From CAG-390 sp045541375 (GTDB lineage: Bacteria > Bacillota > Clostridia > Oscillospirales > CAG-272): a stretch of DNA of 24,677 bases. The DNA is taken from assembly GCA_045541375.1 (NCBI GenBank), contig JAZQJB010000060.1, forward strand, positions 1-24,677, given 5' to 3'. A program made the translations under genes and the position numbers. Shown here piece after piece: positions 21,845-24,677 of the stretch. Every line of letters begins with the position of its first letter. Position 1 is the first letter of the stretch. The notes below the pieces were generated by a model. That model was not told the DNA's origin, did not search any database, and saw only the letters and a list, made by a program, of their open reading frames with translations.

Positions 21845-24244
21845 TCATTCCGACACATCTTTTGCCCAAAATCCCGCAAGCTCGGCTTGCAAAGCGGGAA
21901 TATCCGCCGCAAAGCGCATCCCTTGCCAATGCGGGGGATAAAGCGCGCGGTATTTTTCGCCCGCATAGCGGTCATCGATTAGGATGACCACGCCCCTGTC
22001 CTCGGGTCGGCGAATGACTCTTCCCGCCGCCTGCAGAACCGAATTCATACCGGGATAGGTGTAGGAATAATCATATCCGCACTCGGCGCGGTTTTCGAAA
22101 TAGTCGCGGATTATGTTTCGCTCCGCCGAAAGCCCGGGGAGTCCGACACCGACGATCAGCGTGCCGATCAGTCTGCTTCCCGGCAGGTCAACACCCTCCG
22201 AAAAGCTTCCGCCGAGAACACAAAATCCAACGCGCAGCCGCCCGACGTCATCCTCGAAGAAGGAAAGGAACTCTTCTCTTTCCTGCCTCGTCATACCGCT
22301 TCGCTGAATGGCAACGGGAACGTTCGGGTAGCGCGCCGTAAAGATATCGGCAACGCTTTGCATGTATTTGTATGACGGGAAATAAACGATATAATTTCCC
22401 CGCCTTGCCGCAACCGTCGCCGCGATCGCGCCGGCTATCTTTTTGTATGACTTATCCCTATCCTCAAACCGAGTGCTGACCGACGTCAGCGCGATAAGTC
22501 CTAAATTCTCGCGCGGAAAGGGCGACGGGAGCGACACCGATCGGCTGTCCTTGCCGCCGCCGAGGATATCCGAAAAGTAATCGGCGGGGGTCAGAGTTGC
22601 CGAGAAGAATACGGACGCGTGAGCCTCGGAAAGCGCCTCGTCAAGCCGTGCCGACGGGTCGAGGCAATATAGCTTGAGCGAAACCTCGTCGCCGATCTTC
22701 TCGATATAGGTTCGATACCTCTCGTCAAAATTATCCGCCGCGTTCTGCCATTTTTTGCAGATCCCGCGGAATCTTGACGCCGCACCCGCGAGGGGCGGAT
22801 CGGTCCTGTGAGTGAAATAGAACAGCTCCGTTCTCTCAAGCGCGCGCGCAACGGCGTCATCGAGCTCGGGAAGCGGATTGAGATTAAAATAGTAACCGTA
22901 CCGCACGCCATCCTGCTCGGTCATATTCTCCTCGCAAAGCTCGCCCGCGCGGCATATCGCCCCGTCGAGTGCATCAAGTGCGGAGGTAAGCAAGTGATCC
23001 GACTGAACAGCCTCGCGCAAGCGTGCAACGTCCTGACGCGTCAGCATTGCCGAAAAAATATCCCTCGCTCGTTCAGGCAAGTTGTGTGCCTCGTCAATGA
23101 GAAATACATTCTTGCCGCCGCAATATGCGCCTTCCGCAAAGTATCTGCGGAGTTTGACGGCGGGATCGAAGGCGTAATTGTAATCGCAGATGATAATATC
23201 GCAGTATTCCGAAAGGTCGAGCGATAGCTCATAGGGGCAAACGCTATGCTTTGCCGCAGCCTGCGATATTGCGCCCGCGGGATAGCCCTTGTAACTCGAC
23301 GTCAGCGACTCGAGAGCCGACGCGCGACGGTCGTAATATCCCTTCGCAAGCGGGCAATGCTCGGGGTCGCAGATGAAATCGGGACCGGTTTTGCGCGGGC
23401 AGATCTGCTCCTTTGCGGTCAAAACCAACGTCCGAAGCCCCGCGCCCGCACTCGCAAGCCTTCCCGCGGCGGCATAAGCCTCGCGGCGTGTGCTCGCTTT
23501 GGCAGTAAGATAAAATATTCTTCGAATATCCGCCTGACCCATCGCCCTTGCCGCGCCGTAAAGCACAGAAACCGTCTTGCCGATGCCCGTGGGAGCTTGG
23601 GCAAAGAGCCTTTTTCCGCCTTTGACGGCTGACGCAACCGACGAGATCAACTCGCGCTGTCCTTCGCGCAGACTCGGATGCGGAAACTTCAGCTTTGAAA
23701 GCTCCGGGTGGACCTTGCAAAGCGAATCCGCCTCGTTATACGCAAGCGGCGCGACGCTCGTGAGAAGCCCGTGAAGCGCGATGCGGAGCTCATCGACAGT
23801 ATACGTCCTATCCGAATTTTTGACTTTTTCGCCGTCGGGAGTTGCAATGACAAGCCGAGCCGTCACCTTTTTTGAATCGTGCGACAAGGCATAAAGCGCG
23901 GCATAGATCGTCACTTGCGCGCGCCCGAGCCTCGAGGATGCTCTCTCGAAGGCGGAATGTGTCACGGTCTTAAACTCCAACAGAACGGGTATTTCTCCCT
24001 CTATAATGCCGTCAGCGCGCCCCGAGATGCGATAAACGAGGCTTCCGCTTTCAATATCCGCAGAAAGCGGACATTCCGCGCGAAATCTCTCGCCTTGCGA
24101 TTCGGCAAGAAGCTTATGCAGCACCCTTCCCTCCTCCGAGGTCGGTGAATCGGACGCCCCGCCAAGATTACCGCCCTGTGCCGCACGTTCGGCAAGCTCG
24201 CGCGCCGAGATCAGAACCATATTCAATTCGCGATCAAACCGCAC
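21845..24244 (-). CDS. XPD/DinG-type DNA helicase with N-terminal RecB-family nuclease domain
   Basis: This 799-residue DNA repair-type enzyme has a complete RecB-family PD-(D/E)xK nuclease motif set at its N-terminus: EEGRVLHKLL (His43), GRADGIIEGE (Asp78), LLEFKTV (Glu90, Lys92) and QVTIYAALY (Gln110, Tyr114). The superfamily 2 helicase follows: Walker A APTGIGKT (217-224), four cysteines at about 282, 292, 297 and 336 for an XPD-type 4Fe-4S cluster, DEAH in LIDEAHNLP (384-387), SATLTPADYF, and motif VI QAAGRVIRRPEDRG. It probably unwinds DNA 5' to 3' and may cut it. I chose the GTG at 24244, which has AAGGGGG upstream and starts at the family-like RFDRELNMVLISARELAE. An in-frame ATG at 24274 with a poor ribosome site is the alternative. 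It stands alone, behind a long leader. Confidence 0.92.
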   Translation of the reverse strand: MRFDRELNMVLISARELAERAAQGGNLGGASDSPTSEEGRVLHKLLAESQGERFRAECPLSADIESGSLVYRISGRADGIIEGEIPVLLEFKTVTHSAFERASSRLGRAQVTIYAALYALSHDSKKVTARLVIATPDGEKVKNSDRTYTVDELRIALHGLLTSVAPLAYNEADSLCKVHPELSKLKFPHPSLREGQRELISSVASAVKGGKRLFAQAPTGIGKTVSVLYGAARAMGQADIRRIFYLTAKASTRREAYAAAGRLASAGAGLRTLVLTAKEQICPRKTGPDFICDPEHCPLAKGYYDRRASALESLTSSYKGYPAGAISQAAAKHSVCPYELSLDLSEYCDIIICDYNYAFDPAVKLRRYFAEGAYCGGKNVFLIDEAHNLPERARDIFSAMLTRQDVARLREAVQSDHLLTSALDALDGAICRAGELCEENMTEQDGVRYGYYFNLNPLPELDDAVARALERTELFYFTHRTDPPLAGAASRFRGICKKWQNAADNFDERYRTYIEKIGDEVSLKLYCLDPSARLDEALSEAHASVFFSATLTPADYFSDILGGGKDSRSVSLPSPFPRENLGLIALTSVSTRFEDRDKSYKKIAGAIAATVAARRGNYIVYFPSYKYMQSVADIFTARYPNVPVAIQRSGMTRQEREEFLSFFEDDVGRLRVGFCVLGGSFSEGVDLPGSRLIGTLIVGVGLPGLSAERNIIRDYFENRAECGYDYSYTYPGMNSVLQAAGRVIRRPEDRGVVILIDDRYAGEKYRALYPPHWQGMRFAADIPALQAELAGFWAKDVSE

Positions 24245-24415
24245 TCGCCCGCCCCCTTTTTTATGTGAGCACATAGTATCTCATTATATTATATTGACTT
24301 TTGCACAAAGCCCCTGATAAATCAAGACTTTCCAAACATCTCAAGCCGAATTTACGACACTTTTACGACATTCGCCAGCCAAACTATGATTTTTGATAAT
24401 AAGCATTTTACATCA
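24245..24415 (-). promoter_or_regulatory. Long 5' leader of the nuclease-helicase gene
   Basis: If transcription starts near 24415, the leader is about 170 bases. It has two copies of GTCGTAAA spaced 11 bases apart (24351-24373 region), a 21-codon frame with no ribosome site, and two overlapping TATAAT-like boxes (24283-24293) without a usable -35. There is no recognised riboswitch or LexA box. Confidence 0.4.
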
Positions 24416-24421
24416 TTATAT

Positions 24422-24450
24422 ATTATAGCATATTTTTTTCATAATGTAAA
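24422..24450 (-). promoter_or_regulatory. Candidate promoter of the nuclease-helicase gene
   Basis: On the minus strand TTTACA (24450-24445), 17 bases and TATAAT (24427-24422) form the promoter. Confidence 0.65.
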
Positions 24451-24480
24451 TAAGATTAAAGCTTAAAAATATTATATACC

Positions 24481-24526
24481 AAACAACGCGAACCGTTTCG
24501 TCATTTTAAAACGGTTCGCGTTGTTT
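24481..24526 (-). terminator. Terminator of the ABC transporter gene
   Basis: A perfect 18-bp stem (AAACAACGCGAACCGTTT with its reverse complement) has a 10-base loop, 8 bases beyond the stop codon of the partial minus-strand gene. It is T-rich afterwards. Confidence 0.85.
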
Positions 24527-24534
24527 ATATGTTT

Positions 24535-24677
24535 TTATATCCACGCGCCGTCTTTCATTTGGAGGACGGCGTCGGCTTGTTCGGCGACCGCGGGGTCGTG
24601 GGTGACTATGATGACGGTACAGCCGTCGTCGTGGGCGAGGGAGCAGAGGATCTTGACTATGTTTTCGGTGTTGGTCG
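24535..24677 (-). CDS. ABC transporter ATP-binding protein, C-terminal end (partial)
   Basis: Only the last ~46 residues lie in the window; the gene continues past the right edge. They read TNTENIVKILCSLAHDDGC, then TVIIVTHDPAVAEQADAVLQ, then MKDGAWI and TAA. The switch His in IVTHDP and the preceding helix match the H-loop region of ABC ATPases, most like the LolD/MacB/FtsE-type exporter ATPases. The D-loop would lie just outside the window. Substrate and partner permease cannot be judged. A strong terminator follows, so it ends its operon. Confidence 0.88.
   Translation of the reverse strand, partial: TNTENIVKILCSLAHDDGCTVIIVTHDPAVAEQADAVLQMKDGAWI

Noticed and set aside
24283..24293. Overlapping TATAAT boxes as the helicase promoter
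   Set aside because: No acceptable -35 lies 16-18 bases upstream; the TTTACA-17-TATAAT set at 24422-24450 is better.
24351..24373. Paired GTCGTAAA motifs as an SOS (LexA) box
   Set aside because: They are direct repeats and do not resemble the Gram-positive GAAC-N4-GTTC palindrome.
24345..24410. 21-codon upstream frame in the helicase leader
   Set aside because: It has no ribosome site and no recognisable attenuation feature; it was kept only as part of the leader description.

Overview
The window looks like chromosomal DNA of an anaerobic Firmicute, most likely a gut Clostridia (Oscillospirales/Lachnospirales-like). The support is near-consensus sigma-A promoters (TTGACA, 17-base spacer, TATAAT), GGAGG ribosome sites, many strong intrinsic terminators, and gene families typical of that class: VTC polyphosphate polymerase with DUF4956 and a Cthe_2159-type lipoprotein, DUF47 with PiT, COG1313 radical SAM, a RecB-nuclease/XPD helicase and a PF12897-type aminotransferase. 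Taxonomy below class level is inference.

Layout. Minus strand, read right to left from 11000 to 83: mscS and cinA; pfkA; a TIM-barrel protein of unknown function; a translationally coupled three-gene cluster (polyphosphate polymerase domain protein, DUF4956 membrane protein, beta-helix lipoprotein); then lepA. Plus strand, 11146 to 14370: a radical SAM gene broken by an in-frame amber codon, then a phosphodiesterase and a sugar phosphate isomerase driven by a perfect-consensus promoter. A double-terminator intergenic region at 14376-14603 encloses a small inverted-repeat element. Minus strand again: a DUF47-PiT phosphate transport operon with a structured leader, a TIGR01212-type radical SAM gene, an AT-rich block with a probable type I toxin-antitoxin locus and an XRE regulator, an aminotransferase, asnS, and a large nuclease-helicase. 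The right edge holds the C-terminal end of an ABC transporter ATPase.

The most interesting feature is at 17585-17921, which standard ORF calling misses. Two convergent near-perfect promoters drive a 29-residue hydrophobic, Lys-tailed peptide on the minus strand and a short RNA on the plus strand. The two share one bidirectional terminator that contains the peptide stop codon. The toxin mRNA has a 5' end hairpin and a GNRA-capped hairpin masking its Shine-Dalgarno sequence. The short RNA carries the same two sequence blocks as the toxin leader in the same RNA sense. The architecture is that of the Fst/par type I toxin-antitoxin systems, but the repeats are inverted rather than direct.

Other points of note are the amber codon directly after the CxxxCxxC cluster motif of the COG1313 gene, two elements whose inverted-repeat arms are built from 7-base AGTGNNN units, a hydrophilic insertion in the PiT transporter, and a long leader before the helicase gene. 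Everything here was read by eye. No database search, folding calculation or GC calculation was run.
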